From Rhea pennata (taxonomy: Eukaryota > Chordata > Aves > Rheiformes > Rheidae): a stretch of 64,000 nucleotides of DNA. This document shows positions 1 to 14,412 of the stretch, in pieces. The notes beneath the pieces were generated by a model. That model had not been told where the DNA came from, made no database searches, and was given only the letters and a program-made list of their open reading frames with translations. Position 1 is the stretch's first letter. Every line of letters begins with the position of its first letter. A program made the position numbers and the translations under genes. Location: contig NC_084702.1 of the NCBI RefSeq assembly GCF_028389875.1, positions 55,214,053 to 55,278,052 on the forward strand, written 5' to 3'.

Positions 1-1727
1 GAAACTTGTTTTCTATTAAACAGCCATAATGAAACACACTGTACAAATAAGTGTGCCAGATGAGAGTATTACTATATAAGGCTGCGTAGAGAAGCCAAAT
101 GCAGAGATGGAACCCTGCCTACAGCCAAATCTACCAACACAGGTAATCACAAAAGCAAAGGGAATGTCCCAGTAAATTATGTTGTCTTGAATCATGTAGG
201 CATCAATAAATTTGATAATCTGATACAAGTAGAGCCTCAGCAAGTCATCCCAAAGGAACAACAGTCTTGTCTCCCTGTGAGGCCAGTATGTATGCATATA
301 CTGTGACTCTTGTTAATGTATCCTGGGAGATCTATACCTAATTTCTAGCACATCTAGATGAAGATGTCTCCTTAAGCAAGTACTGAACTGCTGAATTTTT
401 GTAATACGCTCTATCTACAAAGAACTCAAAAATCAAATTAGTTCTTGATCTAGACTTAGAAGAAAGTTTAAATGTTCATTGCAAATTTATTTTTCCCTTA
501 TCAGCTTTATCTAACAAAGATTAGAAATACATAGGTTAGCTATTAGAAACACTCAAGTCTGAGACCAGCAAGTATGTCTATAGATCCTGTTAACTTCACT
601 GTAATCACCTTGTGCGGAAAGGAGGCCTCAAGACCACAGTCCACAAGTTATGGAAATGACTGGCTGGCATCAAGTTTCTTGTGGTTTTCAGGCTTTATTC
701 TATTTGTCATTGTGCTGATGTAAATCTCAAATAACTCCACTGGGGACTGATATGTTAATGGATCAGATGGGATTTACATCTATGCAGCAGAATTTGTAAA
801 GTGATCCAGGCTCCTGCTGCGTGGGGCCTTACTTGGTAGAATGCTGAATGAGAAGATAAATTCAGAGTTCTAATTTATTAATTATCTGCCTCTGATAAAA
901 TAGTTGCAACATAACTATACATGGGGAAGATCAGATGTTCTAAAACTGATCACAGTAAGGCTTGATCATGCAAGTAGTTACATCTAAAAGCAGACTCAAA
1001 GATGAAAAGAGAAATATTCATTATAAGACTTCAGCTGGAAAGTTTTCTTATTAATGTAACAGTCACACAAGAAACCGCCTAAGCTCTTACCAGTTTTGCA
1101 TTTTTTCTTTTGCTTCATAATCACATTTTTGAGTATTTTCCAGAAATCATTTGTAGACTGTGGTGCTTTGCAATTTCTGTGCTGTATCTTCTCTTCCTTT
1201 TCTGTGAGGAAATATCATGGGGTTTGTTCACTGATAATCCATTTGGTTATAATGGTGATGTATCACCTGGTGGTAATACCGGTCATAATACATTTCTGTG
1301 GACTTGAAAGAGACTGGCATTTCAGAGTGCATGAGTGTCAATATCAAGCTCCTTTGCCAAAAGGGAAAGAGATAGCATAGAGTTAAATTTACTGGTTTAG
1401 GCTGGAGGGAACTCAGTGCAGATCAAAGGCTCAATCAGAGAAGAAATCAATCACTAACAAATGAATCTTACTGAAATCACCAAGGCATGGAAAGAGCTAC
1501 ACAGCATCCTCAGTCCAACACAGAGAGTGAAGGAAGATTAGATGCATCTCTGAGACAAGGAGGGGTGGAGTGTCCTCTCTCTCCTCTGGAAGCCCAAAAT
1601 AATCCAAATAAAAAGATGCAGCCGTGGTCTAAATCGGGGACTTATACCAGGGCAGAGGAAGAGAGAAGAAGGTGAAAGCCTCATTAGCCTCCTAGTAAAT
1701 TTGAACAGGATGACGATCATTTTAGGG

Positions 1728-1862
1728 AAGTTGGGAAGGCAAGGGAAGTTGGGAAGGGAGAGAGAGAAAGAGAGAGAGAGACAGAGGGAAAGAAAGAGAA
1801 AGAAAGAGAAAGGGAGGAAGGAAGGAAAGAAAGAAAAAGGAAGGAAAAAGAAGGAAAGCAAG
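1728..1862. repeat. Purine-rich GGAAG/GAAA/GA low-complexity tract
   Basis: About 135 bases nearly free of pyrimidines, composed of GGGAAGTT repeats, then AGAG and GAAA/GGAA units. Overlapping reading frames on both strands are low-complexity artefacts. Confidence 0.9.
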
Positions 1863-2975
1863 CAGTCATGGGACTTCCACTGTCTGGGAGAGTGAGAAAG
1901 AAGAGGGTGAGCAAGGTTGTTCTCCCAAGGGACAAGGCATCTTTGAAAAGCCTATCTTGCATGAGGGGTAGACAACATGCCCTAGACTTTGCCCAGGGGC
2001 TGCTTAGCTTTCCAGGCTTCTCCTGCAGTCTTACAGAGATATCTAAGGTCTTAGAGCTCTATTTATTCTCTGTGCTCATCTAAACTTTGAACTTGGCCAA
2101 GGCTAATTACCAGGATGCCACTTTGAGGGTTTTGTTCTGTAAGCAGCAGGTCTGTGACTGGAAAATCTTCTCCCAGAAACACCGAAATTCTGTTACATAG
2201 TGTGGTAGATGGTCTGAGGATTCCACATGTCATACTCAGTTGTCTTATACAAACTTCTAGCAGGACTCAAGATACTGAGGTGTTTAAAGAAACTGTAGAT
2301 ACAAGATAGGCTGCCAGGTATCATGCCTTGAATTTTATTTTTGTACAGAAAGTGCTCACAAAAAGGCATACGTTATTCACCACTTGGAATATTATTTTAC
2401 AAATCTGTGAGGCTCCCTTTTTTCAGTCTTTCAAAGAAAGCCTGAAAGGCTCCTTTTATATCTGAAAATGCATTCAAAGCTTGTGGAGGAATGTCCCTGT
2501 CTTCAGACGACATTGTGCTGTCTTCATTCTCATTTTCCACTGTAGTTTCACCCTTTTCTTTCTTTAATGTGGTCTCTGGCACCTTTAAAGCAAGTAAGCC
2601 TATCTCAGCATTTGTGTGCCAGCAGTTCAATAGCCCCAGCCAGCATTCTAGTACCTAAAAACTGAAAGCTGGGGTCTTGGAGTACACGGAGGGGTGTGAG
2701 GAATATCCTGAATTACATCCCTGCACAGCCTAACTTCCAATTCTGAAACCAACAGCACAGCGGTTAGCCAGATAGCTTTACCACCAGAGTCAAATAACAT
2801 CCAAAAGTTGGGATTTATGCACATGTCAGAGACTGATTGCAGCTTGTCAGACACTCCAGGCTAAGTGATTTTAGAGCAATTTCTCCAATTACCAGTCTTT
2901 TTGTTTGTGTGGACCACCATGAGCAGACACCCAGAAATCTCACCATTCCATTAAGGACTTTGCATAATACACATG

Positions 2976-2991
2976 CGCACGCACACACACT

Positions 2992-3041
<50 letters not shown>
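2976..3041. repeat. Compound (CA)n-(GA)n microsatellite
   Basis: A short CA-rich run (2,980-2,990) followed by about 23 GA units (2,995-3,041). Confidence 0.95.
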
Positions 3042-3044
<3 letters not shown>

Positions 3045-6000
3045 GAAGAAAATACTGTAACATATGCAATTTCCTACTTCATTGACTGGCTTACTTTTTT
3101 TGAGATTGGTTAAACAGACACTGTGCTGGGTGGTTAGTGATTATCATTTTTCTGCAGTGTTAGGGTACTTGACATTTTCATTCCTCAGTGACTCCAGTTA
3201 AAAACAAATAGGTCTACCTGCAGTCCACATCTGATCACCAGATGGTCTCCGTGCCTAAAAAGCTCCCATCTCTGAGTGAATTCAAATGACCTCACACATA
3301 CATCTTCAAACATTGCTATCTGACCACAAAAATGTATGGAAAACACAACATCTGTACATGTCTGTATCTTAAATCCCTGTTGTTTTATAAAATATATTGC
3401 TTGTCACCCTAAAGTCTAAAGTGTCTTAATGATCTGCAGGGGGAGATGCAAATGGTAGCCTATGGGTTTAGAGGTTGTTTGTTGCACTAAACCATTTCAT
3501 TTCAAACAAAGGTCAAAAGATACAAAACTATTCATTTAGATCCACTGAAGTTAACAAATAGATCCTGTTAAGTACTCCAAATGGTCCCCAGCCACAGCTG
3601 TGTGTGACTGTATGTCTGTAGGGTTGTGTGTATTATTCATGTAGCTGCATCCAAGTGGTTGTAATAAACTTGAGATCTTATGAAATCACTGCTAATGATG
3701 TGTAGTTGATTTGCATATGTAACAAAGCATTATTAACAGTCTCGCACAACCTGTAAGATCTATAGCATTATTTCAAGGGAATACTTTGTCATATCAAAAT
3801 CATTATAAATGTAAACCAATTTTCTTAACAGGATGGTAAATACAGGCTCACTTGAATGGCTGGATGAAAAAACAGATGGGATATCACAAACATTTTCCAA
3901 ACTACAACAGACTTCTAGGCCAATTAAACATGGTTAGCTTGGAGAGGAAATAGTTTTCTTTGCTGTTAAATGTCAAAAAAAAAAAATCTCCTTAAGGCAT
4001 AAAATCCTAGTTCATTTTTGGAAACTTGCTAGAATTAATCAAACCTGTGTGAACTTTTTACCAAAACAAAACAAAAGTAGAAATGTATAGTGAAATATCA
4101 TTGGAAAAACAAAGGATAAAAAAGAGAGTTTGAGTTATCCAGATCTTAAATGAGTAAGAGCTTTTTCTCAACATGACTTAACTCATCATGATGAAAAAAC
4201 ATTTGCTTGTTACTCTTAGCAGAATATGAAGTAGGCAAAAAACGTTTTGTTTTACTATTACTACACTCTTAAATTTAAATGCCATAACAAGAAGGCTGAC
4301 ATTTTTTTCACTGCAAAGCCAGTCTGCAAAGTTTGCATATCAAACTGTTTTTCTTTTTTTGCTTACAAAGCAAATTTAAATTTCAACACTCAAGAACTCT
4401 GATTTGCCTTCTGTGAAATTCATTACGATGACTGCTTACCAAGGAGGAAATGCAGTCTAAATTATTTGTCCCTTCTACTTTAGTATGACTTCATTTAAAA
4501 GGGAAGAAATCACATCTGAAAGCTCATAGAATAGCAAGCCACCTCAAAGTTCAGGCATGCCAAATTTCCTGCACTGCTGCATGTTTAGCTCCTTTGAAAG
4601 CCTTCATTGCACAGCAGTGTCAATAGTGGCCATCAGGAAGAAAAGAAAACACTGGTGAAATTTGCTTAATCTATCCTAGTAGACGAGGTCATGACAGAAC
4701 CATGTGCATAAATAGTAGAGGTATTATTTTCAGATGTAGATGTCCCAAGCAGGAACAGACCAGCTGGGGAAAGGTTTTCTTCCAAGTCCCCTGAATAAAT
4801 GGCAGCTTTTGGCGAGGGAGAGTCTGGGCTTGGGTGTCATCCTTTTCTCTCAGGGTCAGTTCAAGGGAAAGTGGGAACAAACAATCACACCAAAGACACT
4901 GAGAAAATCTCTTCAACTACACCTGAAGGGCAGTAGTGTGGAGGGATGAGAGAAAGAAGAAGAGGCTGCTTTTTCTTTTGCAGTGATTTTTGTTCTCTTT
5001 GTCTTCTACATAAAGAAGGGATGTGTATGAGTGTCAGATTGCATTTTGCATTGTGGGTTTTTAACACTGAACTCAGAAAGAGCTGCATCAGTGTGCACAC
5101 AAGACCTGCTCAACTGTCCTGGGCTTTAATTCCTTGACAGCATAAGGATTAACCAGCTACTCTCTAAACCAAACAAATGCAGGCAGACCAATGTCCTTAA
5201 GGGTTTGTTTGTTTGTTTGTTTTCCAGGTTCTGTGGCATCTGACAATATAAAGTTTTGGGGCTTGAATTCCTCTCATACTCAGAGCTGTTCCTTGTAATA
5301 GCAGCCTTCAACAAGAGCATTTCCTTTCCCTTGAAGCTGCTATTGCAAACTCTTTTGCACCACTTGTCAGATGTGAAGAGAGGATGATATAATTGAGCCT
5401 GCTTTAAAAAAAAATCAAACTGACATAATATTGCTAGTAACTTGACAGCTTTATGTAAAGCCTTCTCCAGAAAACCCAAGCTGATCACACTGCTGAGGAC
5501 AAGCAGAGGTTAGAGAGAAGGTTTCGGCTCTAGGACTCTTAGACTCAGCCTTTCAGAGGTTCGACCATATTTAGCTTGCCCTTTGACATGACCCAGCCTT
5601 AAACAATAGCTTTGTGGGTATGCTAAATGACCACATCTTGCCAATTGCTGCCAAATTAATGAGCCCATGTCATTTTTAGTTTACAGTTCAGTCATAAAGC
5701 AGCCAAGTGGAAAATGAGTCAGGGACCGTTAAGGACTGTCACGCAAATTTTCAAAGAGTATAGTCCCTAATTCCCCACTGCCCCTTTCAGAAGTCTCTAA
5801 TCATTGTTCTCTTTCCTCCTTTTGCTTTCCTCAAATCCTCTAAAGATCCCCCTCACTGTGCAAAAGAGGTCGAGTAGAGAAACTAGGTGCCAGTGGCAAA
5901 ATGTGAGAGAATACCGGAGGAGAAAAATGTAACCTGCACTCATGATCTGCACAAAAACTAATCTGAGCAGTCACCTGAGCACCTCACCCCCTAAGGGGGA

Positions 6001-7489
6001 GTATGTGCTGGGTGTATGTACTTCACAACTGAAGGGTACATAATCAAGGGGGTGCTTTCATGTAAAAAGAGATCCTATCCAGAAAAATGCTTAGAAACAA
6101 GCATAATGTAATTTTCCACTCCCTTACACCATTTACAGCCAGGACAAACTTCCTCAATGAAACCTAGTTTCTCATCCCCACCTTTACCCTTAAAGAAAAA
6201 GTTTTCTTGGTCTGTGATTTGATCACAAACCCAAAACTCAGTTCAGGGTTGAAAAGCTTTCTGCATCACTAGGACAATACATGTTCTTGTGCAAGTGGTT
6301 TCACATGCTTTCAATCCAAAACCACACAAATCTTGACAGCTTTGCAATTTCACTTTCAAATTTTGAGCAGCTTTGCTCATCCCAATCTCTCTCAACCTTC
6401 ACCTGTGAATCACTTCCTCCTGACTGCCGTACTGGTATATTTCTTCAGTCTTAATCTTAACTTTTCTTTCCATATCTTCTGGTTCTATTTGTCAGCAGCT
6501 CTGGTCCTTGTCATTGCATTCCACAGCCTGTTTTTCTATCTTTGAAATGTCTCAGCTCCTTTAAGATCAACTGTTGAATTCTCTTCTGTGTGGCTTCCCT
6601 GACTGTGCAGGACTCTGTTTCCTTCACAAGTGTCAGGAAGCAACATTCATTTTATCCTCAGACAACCTCCCTGGTTCCTTGTTTGACTCAGTTTGGTCCT
6701 TTTTGTTTTTAAAGCCTGCCTCAGACATGCCTCAGGCTCTCTCATGTAATCTGTCTCTCTCTATTCCTCTTCTTGCTCTTTCTGTTTGTCTAGCACTCTG
6801 TGTCTTGTATTCCTCCAGTAGCTAAATGTATTCCTTGAAAAATTTTCTAGGATTATTCATTTGAACAAAAAGTGTATGTACTTCATGATGCATTCAAGCC
6901 CATTTGGCATGAGAGAAGAGAATGAATTTTCTAGCTGGAATATTCGGGGAAGCAGTAACTTTGAAAAATATAGGTCAGAATATTCTCAAAATATGAAAGC
7001 CGAAGTCCTAAATAAAAGTGTTTGCAGAGAAACCCAGTTCTAGGAGGTATGTTCTTCCAATTGGGAAGCAGAGTGATTGTCATGTGACCTCTGCGCCCAT
7101 CCAAAATTTGAAACACATTTCACATTTTAAACAGAGAATTTTCTCATGGAACCTCTTGCAAACCATTTACAGGCCCTGGGCTAGGTCATGGCACTCCACC
7201 ACCTGCCCTAAATAGGGAGCAGTTCAAGGTCACACAGGAAGAACCAAAGAGATTGTGCCTGTCTAAGAAATATTCTTCCCCAGGGCTGCTCACTATGTTT
7301 GGAGGCGAATGATTAGCATTAGCCAGCAGGGGAAAAAAGATTCAGAAGTATAGAAAAATGGAAAGACCTCCCGAGTCCTCAGGACTATCCCTGGCTGTTA
7401 TGGGAGTACATTTCAGACCATCCTTCCCTTGGCCTGAGCAAGGTTCCCCTCAACAGCAGGTATGCTCCCACTGGGAACCTGTCACAGAG

Positions 7490-8560
7490 TCCTCTGGTAC
7501 CGAGGAAGTTTCTTCCAATTTCTAACCTAAACTCATTCCTGGCTACTTCAGACACTTGTGTCTTTCTGATAAGAATGTCCTTAAGCTTTCATTTAGCCAT
7601 TTCTTTTCCTTCTTATATGTCAGCCCATGTGGTTGATTTATAGGCAGCAATCAGATCCTTTCTCAGCCTTTGGTTTGTTAGGCTAAACAAGCTGAGTGAT
7701 TCAAATTCTCTCATGTAACACAATTTTTCATTCCCCCAAATAGCCTTGTGTGGCTTCTGTTTGCATTTAAATTCATTTTCTTGGAACATAGGTGCCTAGA
7801 ACTGTATGTTTTATTTCAGAGGCCTCATTGTCACCCAAAAGGTTTATCTACTGAAAATTCTTGTTTTGATATATACTATAATCACACTTCAATATCCATT
7901 ACTAGGTCATGCTTACATCTTTTTTCTATTCCTCTTATTTTCAACTGACAAACTTACAGTTTATCACAAAATTCCTGTTGTTTACCAGTAAGCACATGAT
8001 CTTGCAATTTACGCTAACAACTGTTATCCTATTTCTACTAGTCCAGTCCCAAATTAATTCTCCTTTTCTTGGCATCTATTCCAACTCTCCATCATTTTGA
8101 TAAAACTCCCTTCTGTGTTGATAACAATGTCATTAATGCATTCCTGAGCTTCATACTTACATCATTATTATTGACAATAATAAAATAATAAAATCATTTA
8201 AAAGAGTGTAATGCCAGATTAATCCATGAAGAGCTCTCTGTAACCTCTCCCCAGCTGGACACTCCCCTCTTTAGGATAACTCACTAGACCATCTTGTCGA
8301 TCTTTTACTAGTTCCCATATCTTCTCCACACAAACTGATGATTTCTCATGCAATAGTGCATGACGTGCTTCATTGAGGTTGAGATAAATTAGATCTATCT
8401 TCTTCCTTTGTTTAGCAATCTAGTTATCAGGGAAAGATATCATTTTAGTCTGGCAATTTAACTTTTTAAAAACCCAAACTCTATTTGTCAATAACTTCCA
8501 ACTGACAATAACTTCCAATTATTCTTCTTGTAGAGTTGCTAAGTTGGCACACTACTGAGT
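7490..8560 (-). mobile_element. Degenerate CR1-family LINE fragment
   Basis: Read on the minus strand, this stretch follows the 3' part of amniote CR1 elements as I remember it. On the plus strand, landmarks in consensus order are TTCTTCCAATTTCTAACCTA (7,511-7,530), CAATCAGATCCTTTCTCAGCC (about 7,649), TTAGGCTAAACAAGC (7,678), TTTCTTGGAACATAGGTGCC (about 7,778) and AGAACTGTATG (7,798). Further right, the block near 8,360-8,460 resembles the more internal reverse-transcriptase-side sequence. All frames are broken, so it is old and inactive. Boundaries are approximate, and an alignment could show two fused copies or an L3-type relative. Confidence 0.7.
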
Positions 8561-10220
8561 TCAGACCAAAAAGACTAGTTTTCCAGATCACCACTTTCTT
8601 CATTCTTAAAGAAACACATACTTAAATAAGTAAGTTCTCAAAGGAATAGGTTTGCTTTGCTCTAGGCAGATGGTACCAGATTTAATTTAATGCATTTATG
8701 AAGAATCCTTGTGCCTCAAACTGCAATCTCATCCATCAGACCTTTTGGTATTCAAGAAAAAGCTACCCATCTCCAGAGCACCTTACACTCTGTGGAATAT
8801 TGCCTCTCCTCAAATGGGACAAATTTTCATTTTCATATCCTTATTCCTAATTAGCTACTCTGCCCCCACAAAAAACACTCTATGGAAAAGGTAAGCAAAC
8901 TATTAGCTTTTCAGACTACATTCAGATTATAAATTTCAACACCCCTTCCTCTTCGTTGGTGCGTGTTTTTCTAGTCTTCTTGTTCCTCTTTTCCATCTTT
9001 CCTCTCCTTCCATGTCCTTTTCATGGGCTCAGCTTTGACCTAGATGCTGTTCTGTGAGCAAAGCAGCCGGGGAGTTTAAGGCATTATTCCTCCTCTTTTG
9101 GGAAGATGTCAGACAAAAAGCAAATGTAGGTACTTGTTTCAGCCACTCTTGGTCAGTCCTGTGCAGGGAATAGTAATATCACTTGACAGCACTAATTCCT
9201 CCAAAAGATTAGTCACATCAGCAAAGCTTCATAATAGTATTAAATTTTGGTAAAGGGATCAGTGGGTTTTGGGAGGCTGTAAGGGAGATATTCTCACATC
9301 TTGCTTGCAAGGCTCAGGTCTATCCTTGGGAGACTTCAACCCATGTTTGTGGCTGCAGCAGCCAGTAGAGACGCTGAAACCCTCATCCCTCCACATACCC
9401 AGTCCTTTCTCCTAGGGCTCGCTCCCCTAGTCACTTCTTTAGAAGTGGAGGAGCTCTGCAGAGAGGAAGGGGGGTTTGGGAGAGCAGAGATTTACCACTC
9501 AGAAGAGAGACAAAATTGGCTATGGCGAGGTGCACAGGACCAGGACTAGGACTGGAGATACTGTGAGACTGCAGTAGCATCTATACCCAATAATTTTGAA
9601 AAATTTTGAGCACTGCTATGGCACCAGCATTCTATGTGTTGCTGCTGTGCACCCTTTCGTCAGTGTCTTAACTGAACTTTCGGGGGAATCACTGAGAGGA
9701 GGGCATGTGCTCTGTTTTGTTGACTCTTCCACATGGGCAACAACCTACAGCACAAAAGTGGAGTGAACAGCTGGGAACTGTAATTGCTGAAACTGTCAGA
9801 GCAAGAGTTACTAGAGCTTGTCTCTCAGAGAAAAAAACAAAACAGATAGATCAGCATTGGAAAATGCTAGGTGGAAGACTGATATTTTTCTTCCTTTGAA
9901 ACCAAAGGCCTTGCTCCCACTGATGCCCTGCTGAAGATCACTCACAAGATAGGGTTATTGCCCTGGCCAAAGAATTCTGTGCAAGTGAATTTTAGACTAG
10001 TCACTTATCTAATGGGATGTAAATCCTGCCCTGGAGAGCTACAGATGAAGCTTTTAAGAGGCAAAGGTATTTCTAATGACAAAAGCTCATAGTCAAGGCA
10101 GCTGAAGAACTGTCAATTATATTAAACTTTTTCTCTTAGCAGATATTTTCTCCCTCACCTTGTACCCTTAACCACTCTACCCATCAACTCTGAAGCAACC
10201 CAACTAGTTCTTTAGGACAT

Positions 10221-10249
10221 TGGGTGGTATGGCCAATCCATACCACCCA
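10221..10249. repeat. Perfect 12-bp stem, 5-nt loop inverted repeat
   Basis: TGGGTGGTATGG and its exact complement flank a loop that reads CCAAT. Confidence 0.9.
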
Positions 10250-12382
10250 GACATCCAGTCATAACCTGAGCATCTAGATTTGATCTGACCCCATAAAAAG
10301 TAGACAGTGATATGAATATGCCAGATTATCAACAGACGCATACTAGCTCTGCATCACTGGATTCAGTGATGCTGTGCTTATTTAATCCATAGAATCATTT
10401 GGCCTCAATTTATTCCAGAAAAGCAAACTTTCAGAAAATAATCAATGCAAAACAATGTTGTCATTGGAAGCCTGGAATTTCTACAAGTTAGAAATACTCA
10501 GGTTCTTTGGTGTGATGCTTAAGAAGCAGTGCTTGAATGCCAAGGAACTAGAGGCCAAAGAAACTATTCCAGGTTGGATTTGGTATGCATGAGATTTTAC
10601 TTTAAAGCACATCAGTCAGACAAGTTCAGTCAAAAGTCATATGTAAGATTATTAGCTGTTGTAAAGGGTTTTTCTGTTGGCTCTTCAGATGCTGTGGAAA
10701 CTGTACTGTGCAAAACACTGAACAGTTGAAGGTGGTTGTGCTGGAGGCATTCCTTTTCCATTCCTTCCTTACTGTGTGTCCCCTTGCTTTTGAAATCCCA
10801 CAAGAAATAAATTCCAATCTTAAAAAACATAATTTGGGGAAAGCAATTCAGAAAAAGGAAGGGGAAAATATTATGATGAAGCATCTTTTTTTTCCAGCTT
10901 CCTTAGTATTAGAGACAAGGGACTCTGTGGTGTCACATACAGTAAAGAAGAGAAAGGACTTAGCAATAATGAATAGCTTAGTCATGCTAAAAGAATGTTT
11001 CTAACCTTAGGACTCCAAACTGCAAAATAATCACACAACCTTAACTCTGCCCCTTGAATGTGTTATGAGAAAGCCTCTAATTATTTGATTACATACTAAC
11101 TCTGTCACTGAAATACATTCATTACATGATTTAAAACATGAGTGAGACTGGAAAGAGCAATGTGTGCAGCCCAGCAGGTGGCCCTTGTAAAACTGTGAGC
11201 TCAGGCTCACATAAATGTGGGGACAGACAGTTCAGAGTCCATGTAGAAGCTCTTGAACAGCATAGTTGAGGCTCTCAGTGACCAACGGATCCACAGCAGT
11301 GAAGTGGAGAAGAGTCTAGAGCAACTACAAAACTCAAGACTAATTGGATTGCATATAAAGATCATAGGGACAGGCCCCTTTGAACACAGGGTCAGCTGTG
11401 ATCAGTCAGTCATACCTGAATGTAGTCTGACAGGTGAGCTACTTATTTGAATGCCCCACAGATCAGTCTGACTTCTATTAGATCTATCTGCAAGTAGATG
11501 GTCATGAGATTTTCCCATAGCGGTATTGCTAAGTGCTTGCCTTGTTTTGTTAAAGGCTACTTGCCTTAGCATCTGTTATAAGAGATGAAGCTATACAGAC
11601 TTTGATCTGACTAGGCCAACCTTATATTTTATATTCTTATCATTCTTTATCCCTAGTCCACCCAATAGATTGGGCCAGGGCTTGACCCACTTCCAAGTGG
11701 AGTAGGCATGCTAGGGAAGACACGCTATTTGTGTATTCCTGCTCCTAGGCAGTGAAAGCAAAGCAGCCCAAAGCATCTGTGCACCTCTTACACCATGGCT
11801 CTTCTGCTACTTTTGTTTCCCTTTTACATATCATATCCCAAGTAACTTCTGAAATCTATTTCACATTTACATCTGACTGTCATCTTTTCATTTATTTTTT
11901 TCTACATTGACCCAAGCCTGAGTTTGTTGTTCATAAGCAATCCTTTCAACACTTCTATAGAAGGAAGGATGAAACAAACACCTACCAGTTCAGGCAATCT
12001 CCCTCTCCTGCAAAGACATTCATAGTTTTCTGGTGCATAGGCCTCCCAGACAGCCTATGGATGTCTTTGGGGAAAAAGTCCACAAACAACCATTCTGAAC
12101 ATGGCTTAGGCACAGCAGCCTCTCTGATTCTCTTATGCATTATTCTCTACTTCAGTACTCAGTTACATGCTTCATTTGGAACTTAAACTAAAGGTTTTGC
12201 AAATTATCTCCATTATATTATTTTTATTTGAAATTATGTGGTTCTAGAATAAGGTTCATGCCTCCTACACATTGATCTCTCTATGGATATCCAAAGCCCA
12301 ATCGACACTTCAAAATCAAATTAGAAGTGCGTAAGAATGCATAAATATATGTATTTTACCTTCTCTTCCCACATCTCTGCAG

Positions 12383-12528
12383 TTAATTGTGGTGAGAAGA
12401 CCAGCATCCCCATGTCAGGTCCACACACTGCCATGCAGTAGTTCAGAGCGGATCCTCTCACTGGACGGAGAGCAGGGGCTGCGCTGGCTGGTTACAGCAC
12501 CCGCAGCGAGTCCTTCTCTTATCCTGAG
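12383..12528 (+). other. Exon-like segment, possible non-coding RNA exon
   Basis: A pyrimidine-rich acceptor (CTTCCCACATCTCTGCAG) and a donor (GAG then GTCAGTAAG) bracket 146 bases with higher GC than the surrounding DNA. No conserved reading frame was seen. This could be chance; only transcript data would settle it. Confidence 0.2.
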
Positions 12529-14412
12529 GTCAGTAAGCCAGCTTCCTTTCCTCCTGTAAGGCTGAGGGAAGCTGTCAATATACTTTCCTCCAGCTTGACA
12601 TGGCTTTTTAACCTACTCTTTAGCCAACTGACGGTTGCTATCAGAAAATTCTAAGCAAGATATCTTATGTCATGCTTTTAGGAACTGCTGGACAATTTAA
12701 CACAAAGACGGAGACAGAAAGTGAAGCTGTTGGAGTCAAAATAAACAAAAATGCAAGGAGAGAGAGAAGGTCCTCTTTCTCCATTTTAGAAAGTTGGGGT
12801 TTTCTTTTTATGAATTAACAAAAGAGAACAACTAACTGGAGTTGTTAGAACTTCATACTGCATAAATACGAAAAAAAATGCCCTTTCTGCTTTCGTCCTC
12901 TGTACTCACTTCACCAGCCCTAGTTACAGACCTGAAATTACTGATTAGCATCTTGGATTTGCATAAACTCACAATACACAAACAAGAATGTCAGTGTATT
13001 CTGAACAGATAAATGTTAATGATTATCATGTCTACAACCTGAGTTAAAATGAGAAAGCTATAAACGTAAATCTCTGATAAGGCAATGCCAACATTCCAGT
13101 GAACTGGAAGATTTCTACTGGGCACCAAGGTCTCCAATCTCAATACCAAACCTCAGAGACAAGCTGTTTACGGGAGTGGATATATGACAAGACAGTTAAA
13201 ATTAGCAGAAATAAGTTGGATCAGTGGCTATAGCAGTACCAGCGTCTTAGTGGTAACTGCTTGTTTTGGACAGTTTGGTGAGGTACCCAACCTCTTTCTT
13301 TACTAGGTGTAATTTTAAGAGAGTTTTATTTTTCCCTTCTTCTACTTTGAAAGTGCCAAGGGAGACTGCCTAATAAAAAGAGCACATCTCTAAATTACAA
13401 TATGCAGCTTTTATGTACATAGTTGTAAAACTTGACTTTGCTTCAGCTACTTCATGCTGTAAGACAGACCTTTCAGCAACTCCATGAGAAACGGAAGAAC
13501 CTGGCAAAATCAGAAAGGGATCTTTGTGTTTGGATTCCAGACCTTTAGCAGTAACATATGCCATTGCCTCTAATATTGCAACCAGGGTACCCATCTGCTC
13601 TGTAGCATGTTGCCACAGGTGTAGTTTGTTGTTGTTTCTAACATTTTACATATGCTCATCTAAACAATCAGACAAATGTCTTTTTGTTTCCTGAATGTGA
13701 AGTTTATTATTTTCCCTGCAGCTAATGCTTTATATAGCAAGAGCCTCATGCAAAGCATTACTGAAAAACAAACAAAGATTCCCAAAACTTAGCTTGATCA
13801 CTCTTGCAGTCACTGAGGATTGTCTTGAAACACAGATGAGGTTGCAAAGCATGAGATCCATTTTGCTTACTAGAAGAGATTGCAACAGCCAGTTGGATGG
13901 TATCGTCACTCTTGCCTTAAGAGTTCAAGCTAACTGGTTAGGATGAGTGGCTACAGACAGTGAGAGAAAAGAGGGAGGGATAACTACAGATTGCAGATAA
14001 AAGATGTAATTGCAACAGACTTTGAGTAAAAATTAGTCCCTATTGTATTTTTGCAAATGTAAGCCTAAATCCAGCAGAAGGACAAAAGCTCTAAACCCCA
14101 ATGGAAGATGAGGGTTCTCAGGGCACCACAGAAAGCCAGCAGCTGCTGCTGCTAGAATATTCAATGGTTTTCTGTGTGTTAAATCTACAAAAGAATAAAA
14201 ATATGAATAACTTGGAGGAAAAAGGAAAGAAAGCAAGTATAACTTTTTTTTCAGTAATGCCCTGGAAAATATAAAGGCTATCTTGCAAAAGCATGGATAT
14301 AGAGATAGATGAAGTTGTAATATTTTACAAGATGAAAAACAATTTTAGAAAACTTTTTCTATTGCTGCAACAGCAATTGAGCAACAGTAATTGATTGATT
14401 GCATGGGAGCTA

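Larger units (their letters stand above)
1..7489. other. Gene-free AT-rich region, left flank
   Basis: No coding frame with family resemblance on either strand. The longest frames (93 aa minus at 16-297; 120 aa minus at 5,126-5,488) are unrecognised and lack splice or codon support. Apart from the microsatellites listed separately I see no repeats I can name. It probably belongs to the gene desert on the 3' side of FOXD1. Confidence 0.6.

Noticed and set aside
16-297. 93-aa hydrophobic minus frame at the window edge
   Set aside because: No similarity to a family I know and no continuation. Could be chance.
1538-1962. Ser/Leu/Phe-rich and Lys/Arg/Glu-rich frames at the purine tract
   Set aside because: Pure low-complexity translation of the GGAAG/GAAA repeat.
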